Shown: positions 16,355 through 25,763 of the stretch, one piece after another
Layout of the letters: each line of letters opens with the position of its first letter
Position numbering within the stretch: the stretch's first letter is position 1
Source: Alphaproteobacteria bacterium
GTDB taxonomy: Bacteria > Pseudomonadota > Alphaproteobacteria > Micavibrionales > Micavibrionaceae
Assembly (NCBI GenBank): GCA_021775915.1
Contig: JAJFGW010000008.1
Coordinates: 1-55,139 of the forward strand
DNA length: 55,139 nucleotides
Direction: 5' to 3'
The notes under the pieces: generated by a model
The model's database searches: none
The model's input: the letters and a program-made list of their open reading frames with translations, nothing else
Told to the model about the DNA's origin: nothing
Made by a program: the position numbers and the translations under genes

Positions 16355-16642
16355 ATGTCAAATGAAGGCTATCATGAGCCAATTAATGAGTTATCCGACG
16401 AGACCCGCGATATGCACAGAGCCATTACTTCGTTAATGGAAGAGTTGGAAGCCGTTGATTGGTACAACCAGAGAATTGATGCCTGCAAAGATGATGAATT
16501 ACGGGAGATACTCGCACATAATCGCGATGAAGAAAAAGAACATGCGGCCATGGTTCTAGAATGGGTGCGGCGCAAAGACCCGGCTTTTGATAAAGAATTA
16601 AAGGATTATTTGTTTACTGAAAAACCAATTGCCCATAAATAA
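16355..16642 (+). CDS. Encapsulated-ferritin-type (EncFtn) protein without encapsulin
   Basis: 95 residues that closely follow the ferritin-like cargo of encapsulins (EncFtn). It is a two-helix protein that forms annular decamers and oxidises Fe(II) at sites made between subunits. The iron ligands are all present: Glu30 and Glu32 in MEELEAVDWY, Glu60 and His63 in RDEEKEHAAM, with Trp36 and Tyr37. The C-terminus stops at FTEKPIAHK: the flexible tail and encapsulin-targeting peptide seen in encapsulated members are absent. No shell gene is nearby; lon follows, convergent. It therefore probably works free in the cytosol in iron oxidation (inference). Confidence 0.92.
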   Translation: MSNEGYHEPINELSDETRDMHRAITSLMEELEAVDWYNQRIDACKDDELREILAHNRDEEKEHAAMVLEWVRRKDPAFDKELKDYLFTEKPIAHK

Positions 16643-16689
16643 GTTTTCCCTCCACTTGATACATTCAAGATTTTAAATATTTCCCGCGC

Positions 16690-19167
16690 TTATTGTATGG
16701 TCATATTTTTGCTATTTGTGGTGCGCTCTTTGAGGAAGCCGATTTCTTTTTTGGGCGGAGTTACACCCTCTGTTTGAAAACCCCTCACTATATTTTCACC
16801 ATCAACGAGAGCTGTCGCTAGTACGTCTTCAATGGTGACGGCAGTCACAATTTTCGTGAAGGCCGATGTAATCTCGTTCGGGACCTCGGCAAGGTCTTTT
16901 TTATTTTCCTCGGGAATGATGGCTGTTGTGATGCCTGCTGTTAAGGCGGCGCCCAGTTTTTCAGTCAGGCCGCCTATGGGGAGGATTTTGCCGTTAAGTC
17001 TAACCTCTCCGGTCATCGCCACGTCTTTGCGTACAGGTAAATTAAGCGCTTTTGAAAAGATTGCTGTAACTATGGCCGCTCCAGCAGAGGGCCCGTCTTT
17101 TGGTGTGGCGCCGTCAGGAATATGAACCTTGAACTTGTTGCCTGTAATATCCTGCATTTTTAGACCAAGCTTACCTTCGCCTGCTCTTGATTTAAGAAGG
17201 CCTTCAGCAACTTCAATAGATTCTGCCATAACTTTACCCATATTACCCGTATAAACGACCTGGCCGCCTGGCTCCGGCCATTTTACAGCTTCAATATCAA
17301 TTGTTGTGCCGCCGGTGCCTGTCCACGCCATGCCCGTGACTTCGCCGACGGTCGGTTCGCCACTTTTAATGTCATGTGTGAAAACGCGCGTACCGGCGTA
17401 ATCTTTATCCGCAAGATTTTTTGAAGTTATCTTGACGCCTGAAAGTGTGGAATCTTGTTTAAGTTTCCGTGCTGTTTTTCTGCAAAGTTTACTGATTTGC
17501 CTTTCAAGTTCTCTGACACCTGCTTCTTTTGTGTAGTAATCGATCAGGTCGTAAAGGGCATCATCTGTGATAGAGAATTCTTTTTTAGAGAAGTTAGCTT
17601 CTTCCATTTTTTTACTAACTAAATGACGCTTGGCGATCTGGAATTTTTGTTCTCTGGTATATCCATTAAGTTTAATAATTTCCAGACGATCCAGAATAGG
17701 CTGCTGCATATCCAGACTATTTGCAGTGCACATGAACATGATGCCGGAAAGGTCGTAGTCAACATCGAGGTAGTGATCTTTAAATGTATGATTTTGCGCG
17801 GGATCAAGAATTTCCAGCAAGGCAGACGAAGGGTCGCTTTTATGGTCGGCACCCATTTTTTCTACTTCGTCCAGAAGGAAAAGAGGATTGCTCGTTTTTA
17901 CATTTTTTAATTCTTGAATAATTTTTCCGGGCATGGCGCCGATATAAGTTCTGCGGTGACCGCGTAGTTCCGATTCATCACGAACGCCGCCAAGCGACAT
18001 ACGGATAAATTCGCGGCCTGTTGCTCTGGCAACAGATTTACCAAGAGATGTTTTACCAACGCCGGGAGGGCCGACGAGCAGGATATTGCTTTTACCAGAT
18101 TCTTTTGCAGCGCGCTCTAGAACAGCTAGATGCTCAAGGATAAGATCTTTGGGTTTTTCCAGACCATAATGATCATCATCGAGAATTTTTTGGGCTTTGG
18201 CATCATCGTAATTAAGGTCTGCCGGATTATTCCACGGAATGCTGATTAACCAGTCAATATAGTTGCGCACAACGGCGGCTTCTGGGCTTTGTGGCCCCAT
18301 ATCCCGTAGTCTTTCAAGTTCTTTATTTGCTTTTTCACGAGCTTGTTCGGAAAGTTTTGTCTCGGCGATAGTCTTTTTAAGTTCGTCAATTCCGTCTTCC
18401 GGGTCTTTGCCGTTATTAAGCTCTTTCCGGATCGCTTTTAGCTCCTCACTTAAATAATATTTCCGCTGAGCTTCTTCCATTTGCTTTTTTACTTTTTCTT
18501 CAATATCTTTTTTTGTATTTAGAATAGTAGATTCATGAGACATTAAGGTGCTGATTTTTGTCAGGCGCGCAACAGGACTGTCTGTTTCCAGCAACATTTG
18601 TCTCATTTTAATTTGTTCAATAGGCGTGATATGAGAAAAAATCATATGGGAGGAAATGACATCTGCCAGTTCGGATAAGTTATCAATTTTTTCGACTCTT
18701 GCCAGAACATCATTTGAAATTCCCGGGTGTAATTGAACGTAGTCTTCAAATTCCACTATAGATGTAAGGATTAAATCTTCTTGTTGAGGGGCGGGCATAT
18801 CTGGTTTGTCTTCGGCAATTGCTTCGGTTTGGGCGACCAGATAGTCAGCACCTTCTGTGAATTTTGTTACAGCGGCACGTTCCGTACCCTCCAGCAGAAC
18901 TTTTAAGCTGCCGTCTTTCATTGGTACTATTTGTAAAATGTTACAAACGGTTCCGGTTTGATAAAGCTTGTCGGTTGCAGGATTGCTTTCTTCAGGATCT
19001 TTTTGTGTCACAAGCATTATTTTTTTATCGCCTGCCATTGCTTTTTCAAGCGCCGCCGTAGATTTTTCGCGGCCCACAAAAACTGGCACGACCATATGTG
19101 GAAACATGACGATGTCACGAACTGGTAAAACGGGTAATTCTTTATTTTTTATATCTTTGTTACTCAT
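16690..19167 (-). CDS. lon: ATP-dependent protease Lon
   Basis: 825 residues, near the normal length for LonA. An N-terminal substrate-binding LAN domain (LPVLPVRDIVMFPHMVVPVF) is followed by coiled coils. The AAA+ module has Walker A GPPGVGKTSLGKS (Lys372) and Walker B LFLLDEVEKM. The C-terminal protease domain has a Ser694-Lys737 dyad in DGPSAGAA and GGLTEKL. The hexamer degrades misfolded and regulatory proteins in the cytosol. The last 25 residues form a charged tail beyond the usual end. It is monocistronic and convergent with the EncFtn gene. Confidence 0.98.
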   Translation of the reverse strand: MSNKDIKNKELPVLPVRDIVMFPHMVVPVFVGREKSTAALEKAMAGDKKIMLVTQKDPEESNPATDKLYQTGTVCNILQIVPMKDGSLKVLLEGTERAAVTKFTEGADYLVAQTEAIAEDKPDMPAPQQEDLILTSIVEFEDYVQLHPGISNDVLARVEKIDNLSELADVISSHMIFSHITPIEQIKMRQMLLETDSPVARLTKISTLMSHESTILNTKKDIEEKVKKQMEEAQRKYYLSEELKAIRKELNNGKDPEDGIDELKKTIAETKLSEQAREKANKELERLRDMGPQSPEAAVVRNYIDWLISIPWNNPADLNYDDAKAQKILDDDHYGLEKPKDLILEHLAVLERAAKESGKSNILLVGPPGVGKTSLGKSVARATGREFIRMSLGGVRDESELRGHRRTYIGAMPGKIIQELKNVKTSNPLFLLDEVEKMGADHKSDPSSALLEILDPAQNHTFKDHYLDVDYDLSGIMFMCTANSLDMQQPILDRLEIIKLNGYTREQKFQIAKRHLVSKKMEEANFSKKEFSITDDALYDLIDYYTKEAGVRELERQISKLCRKTARKLKQDSTLSGVKITSKNLADKDYAGTRVFTHDIKSGEPTVGEVTGMAWTGTGGTTIDIEAVKWPEPGGQVVYTGNMGKVMAESIEVAEGLLKSRAGEGKLGLKMQDITGNKFKVHIPDGATPKDGPSAGAAIVTAIFSKALNLPVRKDVAMTGEVRLNGKILPIGGLTEKLGAALTAGITTAIIPEENKKDLAEVPNEITSAFTKIVTAVTIEDVLATALVDGENIVRGFQTEGVTPPKKEIGFLKERTTNSKNMTIQ

Positions 19168-19234
19168 ATTCTAAGTACCCCTGCTTAATTGTTAATGCTC
19201 TGTAACGGATGCCTGTGTTTTCCGTAAGGTAATG

Positions 19235-19265
19235 AATAAAAGCATAGTTTCCATATTTTTGTCAA
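19235..19265 (-). promoter_or_regulatory. lon: Candidate lon promoter
   Basis: On the minus strand, CTTGACA (TTGACA at 19260-19265) is followed after 19 bases by TTTATT (19235-19240), about 70 bases before the lon start. The leading CTTG also fits the start of alphaproteobacterial RpoH -35 elements, but no good RpoH -10 is visible at the right spacing. Assignment to heat-shock control is therefore open. Confidence 0.4.
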
Positions 19266-19290
19266 GTTTTTGTGTAATAAAGGCAATAAA

Positions 19291-19330
19291 ATTACAAAAA
19301 TGGCGGAGATTTAAGGTTTTTCGCCGCCAT
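19291..19330 (-). terminator. Rho-independent terminator after asnB
   Basis: On the minus strand, ATGGCGG and CCGCCAT form a 7-bp stem with a 17-base loop, followed by TTTTTGTAATTTTATT. It starts 25 bases after the asnB stop. Confidence 0.55.
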
Positions 19331-19355
19331 ACAATAGAACAAGCAAAAATCTATT

Positions 19356-21293
19356 TTAACCCCATTTTTTCAGCCAGCTTTGAAACATGAGCACTGTCCA
19401 GAGTTTATCCGTATGGCGGCCCTGACCCTTTTGATGCTCGCTCCAGAGGCCGCGTATAGTTTTGGCATCCAGATAACTTTCCTGCGTCAGGCGGTTTTCA
19501 TCCAGAAGGTTCTCTGCCCAATCTTTTAAAGGGTCACGCAGCCAGTCTCCGATGGGAACGGTAAAGCCTTGTTTGGGCCGGTTAAAAAGTTCAGCGGGTA
19601 TATGGTTTTTTAAAACCTGCCGCAAAAGCCACTTGCCCTGACCGTCTCTGATTTTCATTTTAAGCGGTAATGACCAGACATATTCAAAAATTTGTGAATC
19701 AAGGAGCGGTGCGCGCGCTTCCAGTGACGCGGCCATGCTGGCGCGGTCGAGCTTGGTTAGAATATCACCGGGTAAATATGAAAGCGCATCGCCATACATC
19801 ATACGCTCGGCAAAATTTAAACCGCCGGGTTGCCAGTCCGGATCAAGCAATGGGATGACAGGTTCGGAGCCTTGTAGCACAAGGGCGGCCGGATCATGAA
19901 AGCGGCTGATAAGATGTTTGTAAACGTCTTCAGCCCCTGTCTGTGGTAATAATTCGGCGACTTTATAAATCCGTTCGCCAAATTGCGGGTGCTGCGGCAC
20001 CAGGCGATTCCAGCTTTCGGCTTTAAGGGCGGTAATCCCGCCGCTCATCGCGCGGCGCATAAAGAGTGGCAGCCAGCCCACGCGCTTCCATAGTTCAGGC
20101 ACGGTGTAATGGCGTAAATAGCCGCCGAGCATTTCATCACCGCCATCACCGGACAGCGCGACCGTGACATGTTCGCGGGCAAAGCGCGAGACCATAAGGG
20201 TCGGTATTTGAGAGACGTCGGCAAAAGGTTCGTCGTAAATTTCAGGGAGCTGCGGGATTACATCCTGCGCGTCTTGTGGTTTTAAATAAAGCTCATGATG
20301 CTCTGTTCCCAGATGTTGCGCGATAGCTTTAGCGTATTGAGCCTCATCAAACCCCGCTTCATGGAAGCCGATAGAAAATGTTTTCACAGGCCGCTCGGAA
20401 AGAGATTGCATTAAGGCGACAACCGCACTTGAATCAATGCCGCCTGATAAAAATGCGCCGAGCGGCACATCGGAAATCATGCGCTTTCGTACTGATTCAG
20501 TGAGCAGATTTTCAAAGTCTTCAATGGCCTGCGCATCACTTAATGGTTTTTGTTTTTGCCGCGCTTCGCTCACCACCCGCGGATGATGCCAGTAAGGCTC
20601 AATAGAAGCAGATACATCGCTCCCGGTTTTTAGCTTCGATAAATCAAGCGCCATCCGGCATCCGGCGGGGAGTTGCCAGACATTCTCGTAAATGGAGTGT
20701 GGCGGCGGCACATAGCCGTAACGCATATATAGGGTGAGCGCCTGCCGGTTAATGCTGGCCTTAAAATCCGGGTGTGCGCGCAGCGCCTTTAATTCAGAGC
20801 CAAAAATCAGTGTTTTGCCAGCCCATCCCATATAAAGCGGTTTTTTGCCCAGCCGGTCGCGAATCAAATGTAATTGTCGCGCCTCCCGGTCCCACAAGGC
20901 AAAGGCAAACATGCCGTTCAGTTTTTGTAAAGCTTGATTAATGCCCCATTGGTCGAAGGCGGCCAGCATTATTTCAGTATCCGAGCGGCCATGAAAATGC
21001 GCGCCCAGTGCTTCCAGCTCTATCGAAAGCTCCTGAAAATTATAAATTTCACCGTTATAGGTAATGACATAGCGCCCGGAAGAGGAGGCCATGGGCTGAT
21101 GCCCTTCTGCTGATAAATCAATAACCGAAAGCCGTCTGTGCCCGAACAACAAAGGCAAATCAGGATCTTGCCATTGGCCGTGATCATCGGGGCCGCGGCG
21201 GGTTAGCGCGGCGCTCATGGCTTGCCCTATGGCCCGCATTTCTGCGCGGTCACGGCTTTGGTTCGTTTCAAAAAATCCTGTTATTCCGCACAT
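19356..21293 (-). CDS. asnB: Asparagine synthase (glutamine-hydrolysing)
   Basis: 645 residues. The N-terminal class II glutaminase domain has Cys2 as the nucleophile (MCGITGF), with RGPDDHG and YNGEIYNF. The synthetase domain has the PP-loop SGGIDSS at 283-289, and later LSGDGGDEMLGGY and YLPGDILTKLDRASMA. It amidates aspartate with glutamine and ATP in the cytosol. This long form is often found near polysaccharide clusters, where it may amidate sugars instead; here the neighbours are lon and an unknown gene, so biosynthetic AsnB is the simplest call. A terminator follows the stop. Confidence 0.95.
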   Translation of the reverse strand: MCGITGFFETNQSRDRAEMRAIGQAMSAALTRRGPDDHGQWQDPDLPLLFGHRRLSVIDLSAEGHQPMASSSGRYVITYNGEIYNFQELSIELEALGAHFHGRSDTEIMLAAFDQWGINQALQKLNGMFAFALWDREARQLHLIRDRLGKKPLYMGWAGKTLIFGSELKALRAHPDFKASINRQALTLYMRYGYVPPPHSIYENVWQLPAGCRMALDLSKLKTGSDVSASIEPYWHHPRVVSEARQKQKPLSDAQAIEDFENLLTESVRKRMISDVPLGAFLSGGIDSSAVVALMQSLSERPVKTFSIGFHEAGFDEAQYAKAIAQHLGTEHHELYLKPQDAQDVIPQLPEIYDEPFADVSQIPTLMVSRFAREHVTVALSGDGGDEMLGGYLRHYTVPELWKRVGWLPLFMRRAMSGGITALKAESWNRLVPQHPQFGERIYKVAELLPQTGAEDVYKHLISRFHDPAALVLQGSEPVIPLLDPDWQPGGLNFAERMMYGDALSYLPGDILTKLDRASMAASLEARAPLLDSQIFEYVWSLPLKMKIRDGQGKWLLRQVLKNHIPAELFNRPKQGFTVPIGDWLRDPLKDWAENLLDENRLTQESYLDAKTIRGLWSEHQKGQGRHTDKLWTVLMFQSWLKKWG

Positions 21294-21365
21294 GTTTTGT
21301 TTAAATTAGCCTTCCTTAAATATATAAGTGTAGAATATACCTTATAACTTAAAAAAGGGCATAAC

Positions 21366-21995
21366 GTGAATATAGATCTTCTCATGACACAGCAGGGCGA
21401 TGCCGGTCTTGTGAGCGACCAGGAGTTTGAAAGCCCGGTGGCGGGCATTATGTTTGATGCGCAAACGCGGCAAATTACTTTAGAGCACGCCAATATGGAT
21501 ACTGTAGATATGAATATCCCGGTGGAAGATGATATAACTGATGCTCTGCTTTGGGCTACATCTATACAAGTTGGCGTTATTACAAACGGCCAGATTCAGG
21601 ACAATCGCCAGATTCCCCTTATGTTGCTCAATGATCCGGATGGTCAGCCGGGCCGTGATGCGCCGATGCGTCCGTCTAATTCAGTCACGGCTTTTGAACA
21701 TTTTTTAAAAACCTGCGTTACAGGTCAGCCTATTCACCGCGAAGACCTCGGTAATGAAGATGTTTCCGGTTCCGTGGTCGGTGGTATTAATCGCGCCGTG
21801 CTGGAATTTTCGCCGCAGCTTTCCCGGCAACGCACGTTAGAGGCCAGCCACGATCTGAATATGGGTGGCGGCCCTTCTGCACCGGGCATGAATATGGGCG
21901 GCGGAGGCGGAGGCGGTTCATCGACGCCACCATTACGGCAGCGCTCATCTTCAGGACGACAGGAAACGCGCCGTAGCGAAGAAGACAAAGACTAA
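21366..21995 (+). CDS. Hypothetical protein with Gly-rich, basic C-terminal tail
   Basis: A 209-residue protein not recognised. Residues 1-150 look like a compact alpha/beta domain with no signal peptide (it contains SPVAGIMFDAQTRQITLEH). From about 160 it becomes low complexity (NMGGGPSAPG, then a run of eight glycines), ending in a Ser/Arg/Glu-rich tail (RQRSSSGRQETRRSEEDKD). The tail looks disordered and could bind nucleic acid or protein. It is divergent from asnB and ends 7 bases before the convergent mltG. Function unknown. Confidence 0.72.
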   Translation: MNIDLLMTQQGDAGLVSDQEFESPVAGIMFDAQTRQITLEHANMDTVDMNIPVEDDITDALLWATSIQVGVITNGQIQDNRQIPLMLLNDPDGQPGRDAPMRPSNSVTAFEHFLKTCVTGQPIHREDLGNEDVSGSVVGGINRAVLEFSPQLSRQRTLEASHDLNMGGGPSAPGMNMGGGGGGGSSTPPLRQRSSSGRQETRRSEEDKD

Positions 21996-22002
21996 CTCTT
22001 AA

Positions 22003-23001
22003 TTACTTTTTCTTTTTTCTGATTTTACGCCACTTTGCGACGTTATTATTATGCTCGCCCAGCGTTTTGGCAAAGACATGCCCGCCGGTGCCATCGGCGA
22101 CAAAGTAATAATAGCCATGTTGTTCGGGATTAAAAACGGCTTCCAGTGAAGCGCGCCCCGGATTAGCAATGGGCCCCGGCGGCAGGCCGGGATATTTGTA
22201 GGTATTGTAGGGTGATTCAAATTGTAAATCTTTGGTGAGCAAACGCCGCCCCAGCGGCCCTTGTCCATTATCTTTAATTTTTCCGTTTGTTAGCGCATAA
22301 ATTACCGTCGGATCGGTTTGCAGCTTCATCCCTTTTTTCAGGCGGTTGTGAAATACCCCGGCAATACGGCGGCGTTCACTGGCAAGAGCGGTTTCTTTCT
22401 CCACGATTGAGGCTAGAATAACGGCCTCGGCCTTAGAGAGTAGCGGCGCATCTTTTGATTTATTTAGCCAAATTTCGTCTAGCGTTTGTTTCATAGCCTC
22501 TTGCATCTGCGTAATCTTGTCTTGCCCGGTGTCGCCATGAACAAAATTATAGGTTTCAGGCAGTAAGCTGCCTTCTTTCGGGGTGGTAATAATCTCGCCG
22601 CCAAGCCCTTCTGTGCCATTTAAAAGCTGCACAATCTGCCAGCTTGTTAAACCTTCCGGAATAGTGAATTGGCGCTGGTATACTTTGCCGGTGCGCAGAA
22701 GATCGACGATTTCCTTTGCGCTCATACCGGGCTGCAATATATATTCCCCGGCTTTCAGGTTAGCGTCTACCTTGAGCAGGCGTGTCCCTATAGCAAGAGT
22801 ATGAGAACTTCTTGTCGCCCCTTCAAAAAAAAGCTTGGCAGCAATCTCGTTAACAGATTCTCCGCGGCTAATAATAATAAGAGTGGGTTTTTCCAAAGGT
22901 CCGGGTTTCTGATATTCGTAATAACCCCACGTAAATAGACAAGCGCCGCCAATGATGATGGCGGCGGCAAGAAAAACAAAAAGACATAAAATTCTTCGCA
23001 T
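22003..23001 (-). CDS. mltG: Endolytic murein transglycosylase MltG
   Basis: 332 residues. One N-terminal membrane helix (about 5-27), a LysM-like region (about 40-105), then the YceG catalytic core with ASIVEKETALASERRRIAG at about 197-215 (EKET 201-204, the region of the catalytic Glu). LQTDPTVIYAL and the YNTYKYPGLPPGPIANPG block follow, all diagnostic. It cleaves nascent glycan strands in the periplasm and so sets their length. The start overlaps the fabF stop (TAATG), the standard fabF-mltG coupling. Confidence 0.96.
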   Translation of the reverse strand: MRRILCLFVFLAAAIIIGGACLFTWGYYEYQKPGPLEKPTLIIISRGESVNEIAAKLFFEGATRSSHTLAIGTRLLKVDANLKAGEYILQPGMSAKEIVDLLRTGKVYQRQFTIPEGLTSWQIVQLLNGTEGLGGEIITTPKEGSLLPETYNFVHGDTGQDKITQMQEAMKQTLDEIWLNKSKDAPLLSKAEAVILASIVEKETALASERRRIAGVFHNRLKKGMKLQTDPTVIYALTNGKIKDNGQGPLGRRLLTKDLQFESPYNTYKYPGLPPGPIANPGRASLEAVFNPEQHGYYYFVADGTGGHVFAKTLGEHNNNVAKWRKIRKKKK

Positions 23002-24272
23002 TAAACTGCTCGCATCACCAGACTGGCATTCGTACCGCCAAAACCAAATGAATTGGAAAGCGCGGTGGTAATCTTTTTCTCTTTGGCGATTTTAGGCACA
23101 AGATCAATGCCCTGACAGTCTTCGGAAACATTCTCAAGATTAAGCGTAGGCGGCATAATACCGGTTTCCATGGCTTTAAGCGTATAAACAGCTTCCACAG
23201 CCCCGGCAGCGCCAAGCAAATGCCCTATGGCTGATTTGGTTGAGGACATGGAGATATTATCCAGAGCGCTGCCGAACAGGCGTTTAATTGCCGTACATTC
23301 AATGCCGTCCCCAACGGGGGTCGATGTACCGTGCGCGTTAATATAATTAATTTCATCAGGGTTGACGCCCGCCCGTTTTAAGGCCGCTGCCATCGCTCTA
23401 AACCCGCCATCGCCGTTTGCGGCGGGTGAGGTCATATGGTAGGCATCACCGGACAGGCCGTAGCCAATAATTTCGCCGTAGACTTTAGCGCCGCGCGCTT
23501 TCGCGTGTTCATATTCTTCTAAGACAACAACGCCGCAGCCTTCGCCAATGACAAATCCGTCGCGGCCTTCATCAAAGGGGCGCGAGCCTTCGGTAGGGTT
23601 GTCGTTATATCCTGTTGAAAGAGCGCGTACAGCGGCAAAGCTGGCAACACCCAAACGATTGACTGCTGCTTCCGCGCCGCCCGCGAGCATGACATCGGCA
23701 TCATCCAGCGCGATCAAGCGCGCCGCATCGCCAATAGCGTGCGTTCCTGTGGCGCAGGCGGTGACAACAGAATGGTTGGGGCCTTTAAAGCCGTATTTAA
23801 TGGAAACATGCCCGGAGGCAAGGTTAATCAGCATCGCCGGGTTGGCAAAGGGAGAAATTTTACGCGGGCCTTTTTCGTGCAGGGTAATTGATGTGTTGTA
23901 CATCGTCCCCAGACCGCCGATCCCTGAACCGATCATAACGCCGGTACGGTTTAGGCTTTCTTCGTCTGTGGGCTTCCAGCCTGAATTTTCAACGGCTTCG
24001 CTTGATGCTGCCAGTGCAAAATGGATAAAACGGTCCATTTTCCTTTGTTCTTTTGGCGGAACAAAGAGATCAACGTTAAAATGTCCTGCGGGAGGGGTTT
24101 CTTCTGTGCTTTTGGGAACCTGTCCGGCAATTTGAGAGCTTATATCAGAGGCTTCAAATTCAGTGATCTTGCTAATACCGCTTTCGCCTGCGGTAATGCG
24201 GTTCCAGTTATGTTCCACCCCTACGCCAAGGGGTGAAACCATGCCCAATCCTGTAACAACAACACGTCTCAT
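23001..24272 (-). CDS. fabF: Beta-ketoacyl-ACP synthase II
   Basis: 423 residues, KAS-II type. The catalytic triad is Cys173 (VTACATGTHAIGDAARLI), His314 (NAHGTSTPVGD) and His351 (KSAIGHLLGAAG), with Lys346. It condenses malonyl-ACP with acyl-ACP in chain elongation, including the cis-vaccenate step. It lies 48 bases downstream of acpP on the same strand and is translationally coupled to mltG. Confidence 0.98.
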   Translation of the reverse strand: MRRVVVTGLGMVSPLGVGVEHNWNRITAGESGISKITEFEASDISSQIAGQVPKSTEETPPAGHFNVDLFVPPKEQRKMDRFIHFALAASSEAVENSGWKPTDEESLNRTGVMIGSGIGGLGTMYNTSITLHEKGPRKISPFANPAMLINLASGHVSIKYGFKGPNHSVVTACATGTHAIGDAARLIALDDADVMLAGGAEAAVNRLGVASFAAVRALSTGYNDNPTEGSRPFDEGRDGFVIGEGCGVVVLEEYEHAKARGAKVYGEIIGYGLSGDAYHMTSPAANGDGGFRAMAAALKRAGVNPDEINYINAHGTSTPVGDGIECTAIKRLFGSALDNISMSSTKSAIGHLLGAAGAVEAVYTLKAMETGIMPPTLNLENVSEDCQGIDLVPKIAKEKKITTALSNSFGFGGTNASLVMRAV

Positions 24273-24320
24273 GAGGATATACTCTGATGACGCGCTCAGG
24301 CGTGCATCTTAAAAATGCGC

Positions 24321-24560
24321 TTATTCAGCAGCATTTTCTTTGATGAATTTAACGGCATCGCCAACTGTCTGAATTTTTTCAGCAGCATCGTCAGGAATTT
24401 CTACGTTGAATTCCTCTTCAAACGCCATAACCAGTTCTACCGTATCCAAAGAGTCTGCACCCAGGTCATCAATAAAGCTGGCACCTTCGGCGGCTTTGTC
24501 TTCATCTATACCCAGATGCTCGACAACAATTTTTTTAACTCTATCTGCAACGTCACTCAT
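24321..24560 (-). CDS. acpP: Acyl carrier protein
   Basis: A 79-residue acidic four-helix protein. The phosphopantetheine site is Ser37 in [20 protein letters not shown], the invariant DSL motif. It carries growing acyl chains in type II fatty-acid synthesis. It is immediately upstream of fabF on the same strand. The 225-base gap to the divergent gene at 24786 must hold its promoter; I saw no clear hairpin or operator there. Confidence 0.98.
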   Translation of the reverse strand: MSDVADRVKKIVVEHLGIDEDKAAEGASFIDDLGADSLDTVELVMAFEEEFNVEIPDDAAEKIQTVGDAVKFIKENAAE

Positions 24561-24785
24561 CTCTATTCCTTACTTTTTCAATTTACATTTTCTAAAGTTG
24601 AAACGGGACTTTAAGCACCTCTTTTGCCCAAATCAAGATATTTATCTAGCTATCACATTAGGCGTTGATATACCAAGGCTTTTCCCCGGCAAGGTCGTAG
24701 TTTTGTGGATAGTTTGGCCGCCTGAACATCCTTAATGTTAGAGGAAGTTGCAATATGTCCTTCTTTTCTATAACAATGCGCGCTT

Positions 24786-25763
24786 ATGGATTTTAACAAG
24801 AGCAGCAAGCCCGGTCTTTTCGATGTTATTCGCAAAGCGTTTAAAGACGTTGCGGATCAGGCGCAGCATGTGCGTATTCGCCATGACAAGATTGAAGCCT
24901 ATGCAAAATCATTAAAACCCCTCCTTAAGGAAGAGGTTTTTGATCAGGCGCATCATTTTATCGGCAGCCCGGAGCAAACTGCCGCGTTTGTCTTGATCCT
25001 CGACAGCATTAATTTTGGCGGTACCTTTAAAAAAGACCTCGTCAAAGAAGGCTTTGCACTGCGGGATAGCAGCCTCTATTTCACGATGGCGGCTAAGCTC
25101 AAAGAGATATTTGAAAATGAGGGCGGCATTAGCGCCGCTAAACTTGCGACGATAAAGACGCAGGATTGCGCGGCTTTGTTTGGCCTGACATCCGGCCCTG
25201 TCGCCTCTAAAATTGCCGATTTGTATGCGCGGTCTTTACGGGAGCTCGGAGAATTTATTGATAGCAAGCATGGCGGACGATTTGCCGGCGTTCTTGATAG
25301 TGCCGAAAATTCCGTTGAGAAACTTGTAGGGGAACTTTCAGATCTAAAAAGCTTTAACGATATTTCGGATTACAAGGGCATTCGCGTTCCTTTATTAAAG
25401 CGCGCCCAGATTACGGCGGCTGATTTACACCTCGCTTTTGAACATCTGGGGCGACAGTTATTCAATGACATCGATAAGCTGACGACCTTCCCTGATAACG
25501 CGGTTGCCCATGTTTTGCATGAAGACGGGCTGCTGGAATATTCCAAAGATTTGCAGAAAAAAATTGAGGACGGCATTGAATTAAAAGCAGGGTCGGAAGA
25601 AGAAATAGAAATCCGTGCCTGTGCCGGTCACGCGGTTGAATTGATCCGGAGTTTGCGCCCTGATCTGAACTCCATGAATATTGACCATGTCCTTTGGCTG
25701 CGCAGTCATGAGCCTGATTATCTTGTGCGTAACCACCACAAAGCCATGACGATGTTTTATTAG
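24786..25763 (+). CDS. Queuosine salvage protein (Qng1/DUF2419 family)
   Basis: 325 residues matching the DUF2419 family, which releases queuine from queuosine 5'-phosphate so that the base can be re-used for tRNA modification. Family landmarks are VRIRHDKIEAYA near 35-45, FVLILDSINFGGTF near 64-77, DYKGIRVPLLKRAQ near 198-211, LTTFPDNAVAHVLHEDGLL, and EIEIRACAGHAVELI near the C-terminus. It is cytosolic, with no signal or membrane segments. The gene points against the fab genes around it and overlaps the next convergent gene by 4 bases. A queuosine-precursor transporter lies 2.3 kb away, which supports the role. Confidence 0.9.
   Translation: MDFNKSSKPGLFDVIRKAFKDVADQAQHVRIRHDKIEAYAKSLKPLLKEEVFDQAHHFIGSPEQTAAFVLILDSINFGGTFKKDLVKEGFALRDSSLYFTMAAKLKEIFENEGGISAAKLATIKTQDCAALFGLTSGPVASKIADLYARSLRELGEFIDSKHGGRFAGVLDSAENSVEKLVGELSDLKSFNDISDYKGIRVPLLKRAQITAADLHLAFEHLGRQLFNDIDKLTTFPDNAVAHVLHEDGLLEYSKDLQKKIEDGIELKAGSEEEIEIRACAGHAVELIRSLRPDLNSMNIDHVLWLRSHEPDYLVRNHHKAMTMFY

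Noticed and set aside
16176-19167. An encapsulin shell gene near the EncFtn gene
   Set aside because: Only lon and a tRNA gene lie around it; no frame has an encapsulin/HK97-like sequence.
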